Positions 1 to 11,919 of a DNA stretch of 64,000 nt are shown in pieces. The translations under genes and the position numbers were made by a program. Positions within the stretch are counted from its first letter, which is position 1; the number at the start of each line of letters is the position of its first letter. The notes beneath the pieces are model-generated. The model saw only the letters and a program-made list of their open reading frames with translations, was not told the DNA's origin and searched no databases. The DNA is taken from positions 1,860,001 through 1,924,000 of the forward strand of contig CP126196.1 of NCBI GenBank assembly GCA_030272155.1, given 5' to 3'. Origin of the DNA: Tetradesmus obliquus. Taxonomy: Eukaryota > Chlorophyta > Chlorophyceae > Sphaeropleales > Scenedesmaceae.

Positions 1-96
1 TGAACGCGCCGCGGCGGTCTGCCTGCCTACTCACCTGCCTGCTCACCTGCCTGCCCGCCTGCCGTCATGCCTGCCTGCCCGCTCCTGCACCTGCAG

Positions 97-453
97 CCGG
101 CTTCTCTGTGCTGGTGGTGCATGGGCGCAGCGACAAGCTGGCCTCGCCAGCCAACGCGGAGGCGCTGGCGCGGCGGCTGCAGGCGCCCTGCGTGCTGCTG
201 TGAGTAGGCGCGATATGATCGCTTATTACTGCTTGTGTGCAGTGTGGTCTGTGCTTATGAATTGGTGGCAGCTGCTGCACAGCAGGATCGGCTGGTGGTG
301 GTATGCAGAGTGGAGTGGTACTGATGAGCATGTTTTGGTTTTTTGGGCAGGCTGCGTTGCAGTGTGCTACATGTGTAGTGCGGCATTGAGCTGGTGAATT
401 GTCCCCAGGTAGTCATCGGGCTGACTCATAGCTAGCCCCTCTTTGTAAAGCTG

Positions 454-519
<66 letters not shown>

Positions 520-816
520 AGGCCTGGCGCCCACTTCATTGTGCGCGAGTGTGCGGGGCAGATCAACATGCTGCTCAGCAACCTGGTGTGGGGCCGGCAG
601 CACATCATGGCCGCGGACAACACCCCATACCTGGACCCCAGCCCAAGCATCCTGAAAGCCTGGAAGCAGCTGGATGCACAGAGCTGCGCATGCGGGGTGC
701 CAGCAGCAGCAGCAGCAGGCGAGGGTGCTGCAGGGCAGCAGGCTGGGGCGCTTGCTGTGGCATGTGCTGCGGCGGCGGCAGCAGGGCCGGCTAGTGCAAA
801 CCGCAAGGTTATGTGA
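97..816 (+). CDS. Alpha/beta hydrolase, C-terminal part (5' end outside window)
   Basis: Two exons are visible: 97-199 (acceptor CTGCAG at 91-96) and 522-816, joined across an intron with a GTGAGT donor at 200 and an acceptor AG at 520-521. The join restores one frame through CVLL/PGAHF. The protein shows the end of an alpha/beta hydrolase fold: strand and catalytic-acid loop VVHGRSDKL, a helix NAEALARRL, then the catalytic-histidine loop PGAHFIVRE. By family knowledge the Asp of GRSD and the His of GAHF would complete the triad. The nucleophile elbow lies upstream of the window. After the fold comes an Ala/Gly-rich tail and a TGA at 814-816. The substrate cannot be told. The upstream intron (1-96) is a CCTG-rich simple sequence. 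Confidence 0.6.
455..519 (+). repeat. CTG triplet tract at intron 3' end
   Basis: About 21 uninterrupted CTG units (sense strand) run straight into the CAG acceptor at 519-521 of the hydrolase intron. The tract takes the place of a normal polypyrimidine tract. Confidence 0.9.
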
Positions 817-1974
817 GGGCGGGCGGGGCTCAGTTGATGCTGCTGGGGACACCTGGGTTGCTTATGAATGAATCAATGATGTTTGTATGGGTCACAGTCA
901 CAAATGATGGCTGATTGGGGTGGTGGTTTTTTCAAGGGTCAGCCATAGCAGCTGAGGGTCGCATCAGGTATCTTGATGCAGTTTGGGGGAGCGTGTACGT
1001 GTATGGGTGTGTACATCATGGGCGTTGGGGGGATTGCAGCAGCCGATGCGTGCATCGCGTGATGCTGATGACGCTTTGCAAGGTGTGTGGATGCTGAACT
1101 ATTCAACTGTGCTTTCAGACCCGCCCTTGATTGAAGGGCTGCGATCTGATGTGTACATGCTGGGACGCAAGCAGGAGCGCGTGTGAGTGGTTCGACTGTA
1201 CATCGTTGTCAACTGCACAGCTGTCCTTTGTCTGCCGCCTGATTTATGAAGGCGGGGGCTGCTCTTCTTTGTTCGCACTTGCTGCGGCAAGTGCTAGTGT
1301 GTGTTGTGCCCATCAGTAGGGTTGTTTGGGGCGGGTGGGGTGGGGGTGGGTGCTTTGTAGCTTAATTTGAGTTGTTGCTCAGAGTGTAGGAGGCATGCTT
1401 TGTTCAGTCCTGCCTGTGTGCCCAGCTGAGTTATGTAGGCCGTTGGCCAGGCTGGCCTGAAGCCTTGTGAGCTGGAGTTATATTTGCAGCTCGTTCGACA
1501 GCAAACTGTGTCTGACATTGCTACGTGCTACAAATTATGTGGTGCATTTCCATATTTTCTGGTACATTGTGGGTCAAAGGCGCTGCTTGCGCCCTTTGAG
1601 TGCAGCATGGCCTTGTCACCTGCTGCCTCATGTAACCTGCCATGACACCCTCTACTTTGCCACCTATGAGTCCTTGAAAGATGGTCGAGCCGCACGCAAC
1701 CACGAACAAACATCGTAATAGTTTCATCACTATTGTGTCGCCCTGTCTTTTCACTACACGGCCTGTTTCCTCAACCTCACCAACATGGCGCTACCTCTGC
1801 GATCTAGGCACAGGGTGCACACACGGCAAGCCAGTTCTTCAATCATATCTCATAATCATCCGTTTGCCCTTGTGAACCGCACTCGGATACAGCGCAAGCC
1901 AGAACCGGCAAGTTCCACACAGCAGCAGCTTGTGGACACCATGTGAGCTGAAGGTCAATTTGGCTAGCAGACGC
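817..1974. other. Non-coding gap between hydrolase and PAO-like gene
   Basis: About 1.16 kb with no coding exon I can support. Short open frames occur on both strands but lack splice context and recognisable motifs. It should hold the 3' UTR of the hydrolase gene and the promoter and 5' UTR of the Rieske oxygenase gene. I see no clear TATA box or TGTAA signal. Confidence 0.6.
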
Positions 1975-2253
1975 ATGCTGCAGCAACAGCACATCATGCC
2001 ACTTCGAAGCACGCTGCATTTTCACAGCCTCATCCAGCATGTGAGGATACTGGCACCTGAGAAACAGCACAGCGCTGGCAGCAGCACCCCATGCTGCTGC
2101 CACTTGTACTGCAGCTCTCAGTCTGTGACATTTCACACAACAGCCCCTTGCTTGCACTCGTGCAGAACACGTCCAGATGATACGGACGCAAACAACTCCC
2201 AAGCAGCAGCTCAGCCCCAGCTGCCACAGGAGTTCAGCAATAGCGCAGAGGGT

Positions 2254-2286
<33 letters not shown>

Positions 2287-5200
2287 GGCAGCAGCTTCTG
2301 CTGGCTTGAGCACTGGTACCCTGTGCATGTGGAGGCCATGGCTGACCCTGCCAGGCCGCATGCAGTGACGCTGCTGGGCAAGCAGCTGGTGCTGTGGAGG
2401 GACGGGCAGGGCCAGTGGCAGTGCATGCAGGACGCGTGCCCACACAGGTGCGCAACGGGCTGCGGCGATGCCGCGTTACTGTTGTTGCAATTTTGCACGC
2501 AACACACTGGTAGTTACAACCAGTCCACCTGCAAGCAGTGGTGTTGTGTTCATGGCTTCCAATGCTATTTGTTACTGCTCATGATGTCAGCATGGCACAT
2601 CAGACCATGGCACGCAGCGCTGTTCACCCAGCAGAATGCACGACGAGGCACAGGAGCACGACCATAACATCAGGTGTGTGACAAACCACGTTTCAAAGCA
2701 GCCGCCGCTGGCCAGCTTGCAGCTGATCACCGCCAGTGCTGTTGTGTGTTGTGTTGCTGGCTGCAGGCTTGCGCCTCTGAGTGAGGGCCGCATTGAGGCT
2801 GACGGCACGCTGCAGTGCAGCTACCACGGCTGGCGCTTCGACAGCAGCGGCAGGTGCACAGACATCCCTCAGGTGCGCAGGCCGCAGCGATGGTGTAAAC
2901 TCAAGCATGCATTAGACTGCAGCAGCAATGCGCTTTGACAGCAACGGCAGGTGCACAGACATCCCACAGGTGCGCAAGCCGCAGTGATGGCACACACCCA
3001 CGCCTGCTATGGACTGCAGCAGCAGGGCGCCGAAACATCATTGGCATGTGCACAGACATCCCACAGACGATGGCACGCATTGACAACGTGCCTAGACAGG
3101 CTGCTGTTGTGGCTGCGGTCACAATGCATGATGCAGTTGCCCACTGGCTAAGAGGCAGAGGGCTACTTAGGCAGTAGCAGCATGTGCGGACCAGCATTGC
3201 TGCTGGGAGACGTGGGGTGGCAACAGCAACCGTGCGCATCTGGCGTCTTTGAGCATGCGCAAGCTGTTTACATCATACATCGGCAGACCATGAAGTGCTT
3301 GGCTTTTTAAGTTGCTGATCCGACTGCAACTTCTATCCCTGCAGGCGCTGGACGCCAAGGCCAAGGCAGTGGCATGCGCCAGCAGCCGCAGCTGCGTGAC
3401 GGCCTACCCCACGCGGCAGCAGTACGGCCTCATCTGGGTGTGGCCCAGCGCAGGACCGGCAGCAGCAGCGCAGGCCGGTGAGCCGCAGCTTGCCAGCACG
3501 TGTTTGTCTGTCTACAGTCACAGCAGATGTCTGCAAGCACAGCCGCTTGCGAGCTGCGGCAGCACGTATAGCTGCAGCAACGGCTGGTGGGCATTGGAAA
3601 TGCTGACATCATAAGACTGACTTTATCCAACACAGCAGGGAAGTCTGACCAAAACCCCGTGTGCAAATGCAATAGCACATCATCACCAAAACATGCCTCT
3701 TGCGCCTGCTGCTGCTGCTGCTGCCTGCTGTGCAGCCGCTGCACACCTGCCTGTCTCGCAGAAGCTGCAGGAGGCATGGGCAGCTGGCAACAGCCCCACC
3801 TGGTACAGGCGGGTGCTGCCCTACAGCTGGGACATCCTCGTGGAGAACCTGTCTGACCCCTGTGAGTGCACTTGAATAGAATTCAAACAGATTTGCGACG
3901 CTTGTGGGTGTGCCTGGCCCTGGCACATGGCAGATGGCATGGAAGTATAGGTTGTGAAAGTAAATTGCCTGACCCCTGTGAGTGGACTTTGGTGGACTTT
4001 GGCTTGACCCTGGCTGACACAGTGCCAGCCACTAGCTCTTGCATGTCCTGCTTTAGATGTGTGGTACCTATCATGAAACGTGTCAGACCCCTGTGAGTGA
4101 GCCTGACCCTGCGCATTGCGCATCGCAGACATGTGAAATTTCAAAGGCAGCTGCCATATCCCACTCTCTCAAGCTCTGTCAGGCCCCCTAGCTCTTTGCA
4201 TGCACCTGTTTCTCCCACCATCACCACCCCTGCTCTTCAATTCGCCACGCTCGCTGCTGCTGTTGCTGCCGCCGCCACATCGTGCCGCACGCTCCTGTTT
4301 GATGGCCGCCACCACGCCGCATGCCCACCTGCCCTTCTCGCACCACCGGCTGTTCCCATGCCTCACACGTGCTGCTACACCCACCACAATGACAAAGGGA
4401 TGCTGTCATTGCGGCTGCGTGCGCTTGCTGCAGCCATCCCGCCCACTACACTGCAGATACACCCTTCCCCTTCCACCTTCCTCACTCCACCCCACTCCTG
4501 CTGCTGCTGCTGCTACTGCCGTCCATGCCGCAGCCCACCTGCCCTTCTCTCACCACCGGCTGTTCCCTGGGCTCACGCGTGCTGCTGGCGGCCCCATGCC
4601 CTTCAGCGCAGTGGCCATCCCTGCAGGAGACAGCCCAGAGGCCCGCGCAGCACGGCCGCAGTACGCCATGGCACACCAGCCACCCCTGGCAGCATTTGAG
4701 TACCCAGCTGGTGAGGCCTGCTGCGCCTGCACGCGCTGCTGCCTTGCGTGGGCAGGCATTGCTGCTGCAGTTGGCGCTGCTGTAAGCAGCTGCTTGCTGT
4801 GCACTGCTGCGTGTTGCTTGAGCATGCGGCTCGGCAGGCTGCTTCGTCATCCGAGTCCCATGGCGTTGTGCCAGGCGGGTCTGCTGCTCCTTTGCGCCCT
4901 CCGTTCATTCCATTTGATACGGCCAGAGTCTACTGCATGCACCTGCTCGTTTATTCTTCAGCCTCCTTACACACTGTGCGCTGTGTGCTCATCCGCGCCA
5001 TCTGCTGCAGGCTTCACTGCGGGTGGTGTAGTGGCCTACACGCCTCCCTGTGCAGTGGTATACGAAGGAAAGGGCAGCTTTGTGCAGACTGAGCTGCTGG
5101 CTGTGCCCTCAGGGCCTGGCCAGGCGCTGGTGTTCACTGCTGGCGTCAGCAGTGCAGCCAAGGTGCAGGGCGGTGACGTGCTGAAGGCCTTGCTGACAAA

Positions 5201-5938
5201 CCCTAAGCAGGTGCCCATGCTGCTGATGCGGTAAGTGATGTGAGGCCGTCTGTTGGCAGTTTGCAGGAAAAAGAGGAAGAAGGGCTGCACGCGCCTCCCT
5301 CTGTGTTCTGCACAGTGTGACTGTCACGTGTGCCAGCAGCTGCACTGATGCGTGCGTTGCAGTGGATGCTATTGCTGGGGTGCAAGAGCATCATATGCGC
5401 ACTACACAGCACAGCGACATCGGGTGGAGTCTGCAGTTGCTGCAGCAGCGCCGCCAGGCGTGCAGTGGCACAACATGCGCTGGCACGCGTCCAAGCCCAC
5501 GCCACTGCTGCTGCTGCTGTCTCCAAACCCCTGCCTCCACTGCTTTTGCTGCTGCTGCTGCTGCTGCCGGCCATGCAGGATGAAAATGGAGCGTGCCCCC
5601 ACCTACCAGAGCCACCTGCGCTCAAACAAGCTCTTTGACCAGGACGGAGTGAGTGTGCTGCATGGCAGACAGCCAGCCTTATAGTCACGAAGTCAGTGAG
5701 GACCTGAATAAGATGCACGCTGCAGCTGCTGGTTTGTCAACGGGTCGAGGTGCAGCCTAATTCGCTGACACGACATGTGAATCAGTAGCTAGGCTGACAC
5801 GACATGTGAATCAGTAGCTAGGCTGACACGACATGTGAATCAGCAGCTAGGCTGGACCTGACAGGTGTAATCCATGCCATGGTGTGCTGCTTCTGTGACA
5901 GCACAAGTTGCACGTGGCTGACTGCTGTGCATGCGATG

Positions 5939-5970
<32 letters not shown>

Positions 5971-6888
5971 AGGCCTTCCTGCACATGCAGGATGTTGAGC
6001 TTGCGAGGCGCGGCAGGGGCAGCTGGGCCAAGGAGTACTACTCGCCAGTGTCCTGCGACAGCGCCATCATCGCTGGTGGGTTGCGTGTGTGGCAGGAGGT
6101 GAAAGCTGGCTCGCTGAGACACATGCGCTGTCAGCAGCGTGCATGCTTACTTGTATTTCCGGTGCGCTCAGCAGCACTTAGCGCATGTGTGTGTCTTCAC
6201 ACTTGTACCTGTGGCTACTAGCACAACCTCAGTGTTGTATCTGTGCAAGGAGCAGCCCACCAGTGCAGGTAGCGCCTGAGAACACACACCAAGAGCTGCG
6301 CTAGGCACGACGTAAAGTGTACCTGATGCGACTGGCAGCACACCAGCGGACCCACAAGAGCGCCGCTGACATAGCATGTGCGCACCGGATGGGTTCCCTG
6401 CACTGTCTGCAGGCCGGCGCTGGGCTGATGCTGCTCTGCAGCAGCCGCTGAACCCCGCAGACCCATCCTCACCAACAGCAGCATCAGCCTTCACGCTCAC
6501 CAAGCCGCCAGCGCAGCGCGCCACCAAGCAGCAGATCAACGACCGCATGAACCAGCACACAAAGCACTGCAGCATCTGTCAGAGGGCCCTGCAGGCACTG
6601 CAGCGGAAGGTGCAGGCCGCGCAGAAGGCAGCAGCAGCGCTGGCAGCCGCATGCATAGGCGTGCTTGCAGGAGCAGTGCTGCCGCAGCTGGTTGCAGCTC
6701 TAGCAGCAGGTGCTGCGCGGCCGGCAGCAGCAGCAGCAGGTGTAGCAGGCTTGCCTGCTGGTGCTGCTGCTGTGTTGGCAGTGGTGCTGGGTGTGGGGGC
6801 TGCTGTTGCGAAAGCAGTGGGGGATGCAGCTGCAAAAGAAGTAGAGCAGTTTGTGTATGTCGAATACAGCCATGCAGACAACCACTGA
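1975..6888 (+). CDS. PAO-like: Rieske-type oxygenase of the pheophorbide a oxygenase (PAO/TIC55/PTC52) family
   Basis: Nine exons: 1975-2447, 2767-2872, 3345-3477, 3736-3861, 4534-4710, 5011-5230, 5579-5648, 5973-6075, 6413-6888. Phases agree throughout and give 627 residues. The first in-frame ATG is at 1975. Residues 1 to about 95 are Ser/Gln-rich and look like a plastid transit peptide. The Rieske 2Fe-2S ligands are CPH (155-157) and CSYH (175-178). The mononuclear iron site is DPSHLPFSHH (278-287). The C-terminus carries the family CxxC (CSIC, 522-525), two Ala-rich membrane segments and a FVYVEY end resembling PAO. PAO opens the macrocycle of pheophorbide a in the chlorophyll breakdown pathway; TIC55 and PTC52 are close relatives, so the exact substrate is inferred. 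Exon 7 (70 nt) is the least certain. Introns 2 and 4 carry duplicated exon edges. Confidence 0.9.
2836..3074 (+). repeat. Tandem copies of the PAO exon 2 3' edge
   Basis: The exon 2 end and donor (2836-2889, core CAGACATCCCTCAGGTGCGC) recur at about 2934-2990 with the donor-like GTGCGC kept, and again, shorter, at about 3047-3074. The copies lie inside intron 2 and differ by a few substitutions. Confidence 0.8.
3851..4590 (+). repeat. Repeated donor and acceptor edges in PAO intron 4
   Basis: The exon 4 end with its donor (GACCCCTGTGAGTG) occurs three times, near 3855, 3972 and 4086. Only the first fits the frame. The start of exon 5 (CCCACCTGCCCTTCT) occurs twice, near 4322 and at 4534. The second copy gives the in-frame DPSHLPFSHH motif and is taken as real. 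The upstream copy also has the [11 protein letters not shown] coding potential. Confidence 0.75.
5764..5850 (+). repeat. Three tandem 29-bp repeats in PAO intron 7
   Basis: Three nearly perfect copies of a 29-nt unit beginning GCTGACACGACATGTG lie at 5764-5792, 5793-5821 and 5822-5850, within the intron before exon 8. No function is apparent. Confidence 0.9.
5941..5970 (+). repeat. CTG tract against the 3' splice site of PAO intron 7
   Basis: About ten CTG units on the sense strand end directly in the CAG acceptor, with exon 8 starting at 5973. Confidence 0.9.
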
Positions 6889-7980
6889 AAGGGACACAGC
6901 GATTGACTCAGCTCAGCCAATGCACTCAGCACCTCAGGGAGGCCTTCACCCCTCAAAGGAGGCTTTGCAGGTGTGTATGCATAGCACATTCGTTTTTACA
7001 CAGCACGTGTATGCCAAGAAATGTGCAGCCCGGCGGTGCAGCTGGCCTGAAAGCTGTCGTGCGGCTTGGCATGTACATTGTGCACTAGATGATTATGCAT
7101 GCCGACTGTGTACTTGGTGTACTGTTCGCCTGTCATGCTGCAAGAGCTGGGACAGCAAAGCTTGTGCGAGTAGCACGTGGGCACCCAGCACTCCTGCAAT
7201 GACATTTGCAAATGGTGTTGAATGGCAGAGGAGAACCCTGCAGTTGGCAGTGTTGCAGACGAAGCATTTCAGTTACTTTGTATGGTTGCAGCCATCGTAT
7301 TCAAGTGATGCAGACCTCCAAACCTTGTCCTGGCAAGCCCTAGCACTGCCATGCAGTGCCAGCAGTAGCTGCTGCTTCTTGAGATAATTCCGCTGCAGCC
7401 AGAGCCTCTGGGTGCGTACAGGGCTTTGCAAAGGGAATTGAATGGTTTAAAGAACCATATGTTGAACACATGCCTATACTGTCAAGGGAAGAGTAGGTGC
7501 TCATACACCAAGGAGGTATCCTCAATGCATATAACACATCCCATACGATCACTCGCACGTGACGATGGGGAGCGCTGAGCGCCCGTCGTCTGATAAAGGA
7601 CGACAAAATTTACAACATGCCATACATGGCCACTAGGACAGTCAACTTTGAATGACAGTAGTACGAAACGGTAAAGCAGGCATACACATTCCCCCATTAC
7701 ATGCAATTTACACTACTGCCACTCCTGCTTCTTGCGAGGAAAACTTCACCTTCAATCTGAGCTACGGTGTCAACCAAGTGGCGTCACTGACAAGGTGTCA
7801 CTACCCAGGCTACCAAGGACTACAAGAGGATGGAAGACTGTCAGTGCCGTTGCCCCCGAAGGGCATCGTGGCTCTTCGGGACGGCGCTGACCAGGTGTTG
7901 TTATGGTTGCAGGTAATACTAGACGACGTAGGAGCAGAAGCAGGAGCTGCACATGCTAATCTGAGGTTCAGCAGCCACGG

Positions 7981-8071
7981 TGGCCTTTCGGGGGACCACT
8001 TCTTGCCATGTGAGTGCGCATTATGTTGCATGATGCTGATGCTTGTAATGAATGCAATTCGGCAACTTTCC
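7981..8071 (+). repeat. Dispersed repeat, copy 1
   Basis: A block from TGGCCTTTCGGGGGACCACT to the GGCAACTTTCC near 8071 recurs almost exactly, inverted, at 17872-17963 and in diverged form, also inverted, at 14501-14575. It contains a donor-like CCATGTGAGTGCG, so the family may derive from an exon/intron boundary of an unknown gene. Confidence 0.8.
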
Positions 8072-9004
8072 TTATATATGTTGAAGTCTGGTGCAGTTCC
8101 GTGGCGCACAAAAAGGCGCGAAACCATGACGTGGCGACTGCACACCTGTCGATGTAACACCCCCCTTGGCTCGCCAGGGTATATCAGGCCTTCCCGCACA
8201 ATTAAATGTCGTAGAAGGAGTCGGTGCAGAGAGGTCTTTAAGACCTCTTTCATCCGTTGTAACTGCTGATTCCTGAGACGCGCCCAGACACTCGCTTGCG
8301 GGTGTCGGGAATGTGCCCTCACCAGTTCGGATGCACCCATAAGTCCATTCCCGTGCGAAGTGGATGGGAAACGAGGCCAAGTGCCTCAGGTGCAAACCAA
8401 GCTGCTGAGTGGAGGGGAAATTGTTATTGCTGCTATTGTCCAGTGCAGCATGGACGACTTTGCTGTTGTTATTGCTTCTGCTGTTTCTGCTGGGATGGCA
8501 GCTGTCAGGTTGCCGCTCCAGTGCTCCAGTACTGCATGCAAACTGTGTCAAAACAACAACATGTATATACGTATGTATATCCAAGTATATCGGGTATGGA
8601 GATCCAGCCACAATTATTGCGCAGTCAGAGGACCAGTGGTTCTTGCTTGGTCATGTTTATTCTCTTTTCTCTACCCGATGAGCCTGTCAATGGTCACCCA
8701 AGTGTAACGTGCACAACTGGTCAAGGTCTCAGCAGCCAGGCTTCACAAGGAGCAGGGGCGGCTGCTGCGGTGCCTTCACTGTTGATGGTCAGTTGCCAGC
8801 CCCGCTGGAGCCTTGCAACCGAATGTGTAGAAGCCCTGCAAGCAAGAAGCTGGCGGCTTGGAAACTACAAGTTGAGGTGACCATTGCAGCACTGCTGTGG
8901 CACAGGTGGCAGATGTTACATGCTTCCTGTTCAGTGTTGCTGTACACCTGTTGCAATCGCCAACACGCCATTTGATGTACAGCGCTGCAGGCCACAGCTG
9001 CTGT

Positions 9005-9400
9005 GCAGCAGCAGGCTGCTCACCCCGACAGACCCATCCCTGCAAGGAAGCAGATGCGTGCAGCAGCATAAATGCCTACCTTCACCTTGCGGCCAGAGGC
9101 ACAGCATGCAAGCAAGCAGCAAATCAGGACCGCGTAAACCTGCACACACATCCTACCTTGAAACAAGCATATGTGCTGCCGGCACAGTAGCAGAAGCCCA
9201 AGAACCCCGGAAAGCATCAGCTGCACTGGCGTCACCATGCAAAGAAGTGCTTAGAGGTGCACTGCTGCTCAGACGGCCTCCCGCAGATGAGGCAGGTGCG
9301 TTGCAGCCAACAGCAGCAGCTGCTGTTTACTGAGCTGAGCTGGCTTGCCTGCTGGTGCCACTCTGTGTTGGTAACGGCGCTAGCTGACGTATGGACAGCA
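9005..9400 (+). pseudogene. Decayed copy of the PAO-like final exon
   Basis: Patchy but collinear similarity to exon 9 of the Rieske oxygenase gene (6413-6888). A shared CAGACCCATCC block comes first. Next are stretches matching the QQINDR/HT region (CAAATCAGGACCGCGTAAAC against the parental AGATCAACGACCGCATGAAC), then the GCTTGCCTGCTGGTGC block near the end. Stops and frameshifts interrupt it and the CSIC region is lost. Orientation is the same as the parent. Confidence 0.5.
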
Positions 9401-9897
9401 CTGAACGCTGCAGCACAAATAAGTGGGGCAGCTAGATTGGTGTACAGTCACACATCAGCAACGTGGGGGATGGCATGAGCATCAATCAGCTATGGTGCAC
9501 AAGCAGTACACGACTCAGCCTGGCAAGTGCTGATGGCGCAGCAGGGAGAAAGGCAGGTGCCCGGCTGCTGCGTGGCAGGCAGCACAACATCAGATCGCTG
9601 GAAGCAGGCTTGGGCAATGTGTGGATGGTAAGCCTTGCTTGCTTAGCAAACAGGCAATGGCCTGCTGGCAACGTGGGTGTTGAACGAAACAACTCCCACA
9701 AGCAGGCGTCCTGTGCTGTTCTGCTACTGACAGCGCAGGGCCGCACTGCACAATGGTCCAGCTATGGACATGCTGTGATGCTGCTTAGGCAGCCAGCTCA
9801 TCACCCCCTGCTGAAGGAACACAGGCTGCCACAGTTCTGACGATCAGTTACGGTCAGATGCAAATGCACACAATAGCAGGCCGCCGCTCACCGGCCT

Positions 9898-11090
9898 GCG
9901 CTGCTGCTGCAGGCCCTGCACTGGGCCACACCCAGATGAGGCCGTACTGCTGCTGCGTGGGGTAGGCCGTCACGCAGCTGCGGCTGCTGGCGCACGCCAC
10001 TGCCTTGGCCTTAGCGTCAAGCGCCTGCAGGGGTACAACCCCTTGAAGTGTACAGCAGTCGATTTGTGGTGATCTGATTTAGACAGAAACGATGCCATGC
10101 TCCTGCACCAAGGCACCAGGTATACGCCGTGGCTGCCACCACCACATGATTGCCCAGCATTGCAAGCTTGCGGATGCTGTTGCTGCCCCAGTGCCCCTCG
10201 CCTCCCATCTAGTGCCCGAGAGTTGATGTTCTCGCCACAGTCACCGCGCAGCCTGTCATGCACAATGTTGACATGCGCCAGCACCTGTGGAATGTCTGCT
10301 GCTATGCGCCGCTGCCTTGGCCTTGGATCCAGGGCCTGTGCCTGTGCCTTGGCCTACCAACAATCCAGAGCCTGTAGCAGTAAGGGTGGCATCGCAGACA
10401 ACAGTCGGTGTGAAGCATGTGGTTTGGTGATGTGCTAGCGCTGATGTAATAGCGCTATTATATGCCTGAGCTCAGCATGCTGGGAGACACCACCTGTACA
10501 CAGCTGTAGCTGCTGTTGCCACCTGAACATCCCAACTGAGCTGCAGTTGCAAGGGTGCTGTCACTACCCAGGTGGCCCCTCGCCTCCCAGCCAGTGGGCA
10601 GCTGCATGTTGCATTGTCACCACAGCCACAGCAGCGTGTCTGGGTGCATTACTGGTGTGCGTCCTCACCTGTGGGATGTCTGTGCACCTGCCGCTGCTGT
10701 CGAAGCGCCAGCTGTGGTAGCTGCACTGCAGCGTGCCGTCAGCCTCAATGCGGCCCTCACTCAGCGGCACAAGCCTGCAGCCAGCGCCAACGCAGCAAAC
10801 TTCTGATGATGACGATGATCAACTTGAAATCCAGTCAAGCACGGCTGCATGTGTGTGTCAATGACACAAGCAGTGTTGCACACGTCAACAACAATGAGAT
10901 ATGCAGTTTTGCACCTGTGTGGGCATGCGTCCTGCATGCACTGCCCCTGCCCCTGGCCGTCCCTCCACAGCACCAGCTGCTTGCCCAGTAGCGTCACTGC
11001 ATGCGGCCTGGCAGGGTCAGCCATTGCCTCCACATGCTCAGGGTAACAGTGCTCCAGCCAGCGGAAGCTGCTGCCACTGCTGCTGACCCT
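9898..11090 (-). pseudogene. Inverted partial copy of the PAO-like gene (exon 1 end to exon 3)
   Basis: Read on the minus strand this holds, in order, the end of exon 1 (about 11085-10905, including CPHR), exon 2 (about 10775-10667) and exon 3 (about 10040-9898), with diverged but recognisable intron sequence between. Exon blocks are nearly identical to 2290-2450, 2767-2872 and 3345-3480, while introns have drifted more. The Rieske motif CSYHGW has become CSYHSW, and QWQ before the CPH motif has become QGQ. No exons 4-9 follow in this orientation, so it cannot encode a full enzyme. The first part of exon 1 lies 2.5 kb away at 13605-13777. Confidence 0.85.
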
Positions 11091-11919
11091 GCTACCAGCA
11101 CTAGCATCACGATGCCCTCATCAGGGCTGCCGCTTGCCCGCTATGGCAGCTCACCTGAACTGATGTGCGCAGTATGTGAGGTCTGGAAGTGCTCTGCCCA
11201 TGTGCACAATAGGTGCAGATAGATGCAGACGAGGGGGCCAATGGCTAGGCTGTTTGAACAACCTGGAAGCAGCAGCACAAGCAGCAGTGTTGAGTGCTGC
11301 TGCCATTGCTTTGCTGTTGCTCAGGTAACAGCAGTGTCTCAAATTCCTTTGACATTGGTACATGCCATTCATCAGCACGCAGCATGGCTTCATTACTGCA
11401 GTGTCTACATACAGCCAACACCATGCACCACTCTGAGACCTGAAGCTGACATGGTGTGTACGTACACACCATGTCGTATACGAGCTGCTGCCGTGTGGAG
11501 CTCGAAGCTGCAACTGCGTCTGCCCCGCCTTCCCGCTTCCCAGTGGGGATCAAACAAGCCATTTGCATGTCTGTCTGGTGAAACGGCCTGCTGCTTGTGC
11601 ACACTGTGGCTTTGATCGCAGACGCAGCGCCACGATGGTGGGGTTGAGGTGTACAGACAGAGAGGCCTAACGCTGTGTGATAACCTCCTTGACAATTCAT
11701 GCATATTTGGGTACCCTTTCCTGGTGGTTCGATCTGTTACTACCCCTCTTACAACTTAGATGGTTGCCAGAAAGGGGTGTACATGACATGTCATGGCAGG
11801 ACAGATGCATTGGGACAAGGTGCCAAAGCTACAGTGTTTCATGAACCACCGGTTGACAAGAAGGCGGCGTCATTTAATGTCCGGCGCGGTGGACGGTCCA
11901 CCTGAACCTGCCTGTGCTG

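Noticed and set aside
4200-5234. Single 344-residue open frame covering PAO exons 5 and 6
   Set aside because: It runs through two introns with good GT/AG signals. Only the spliced version keeps the PAO family sequence without low-complexity inserts.
5363-5578. Longer version of PAO exon 7 starting at 5363
   Set aside because: It keeps frame but adds about 70 residues of Cys/Ala-rich sequence with CTG runs not found in the family. The acceptor at 5578 gives the family-like spacing before NKLFDQD.
11699-11905. 69-codon frame beginning MHIWVPFPGG
   Set aside because: Readable, but with no motif, splice context or neighbour support. It could be a gene relic, so it was not called.
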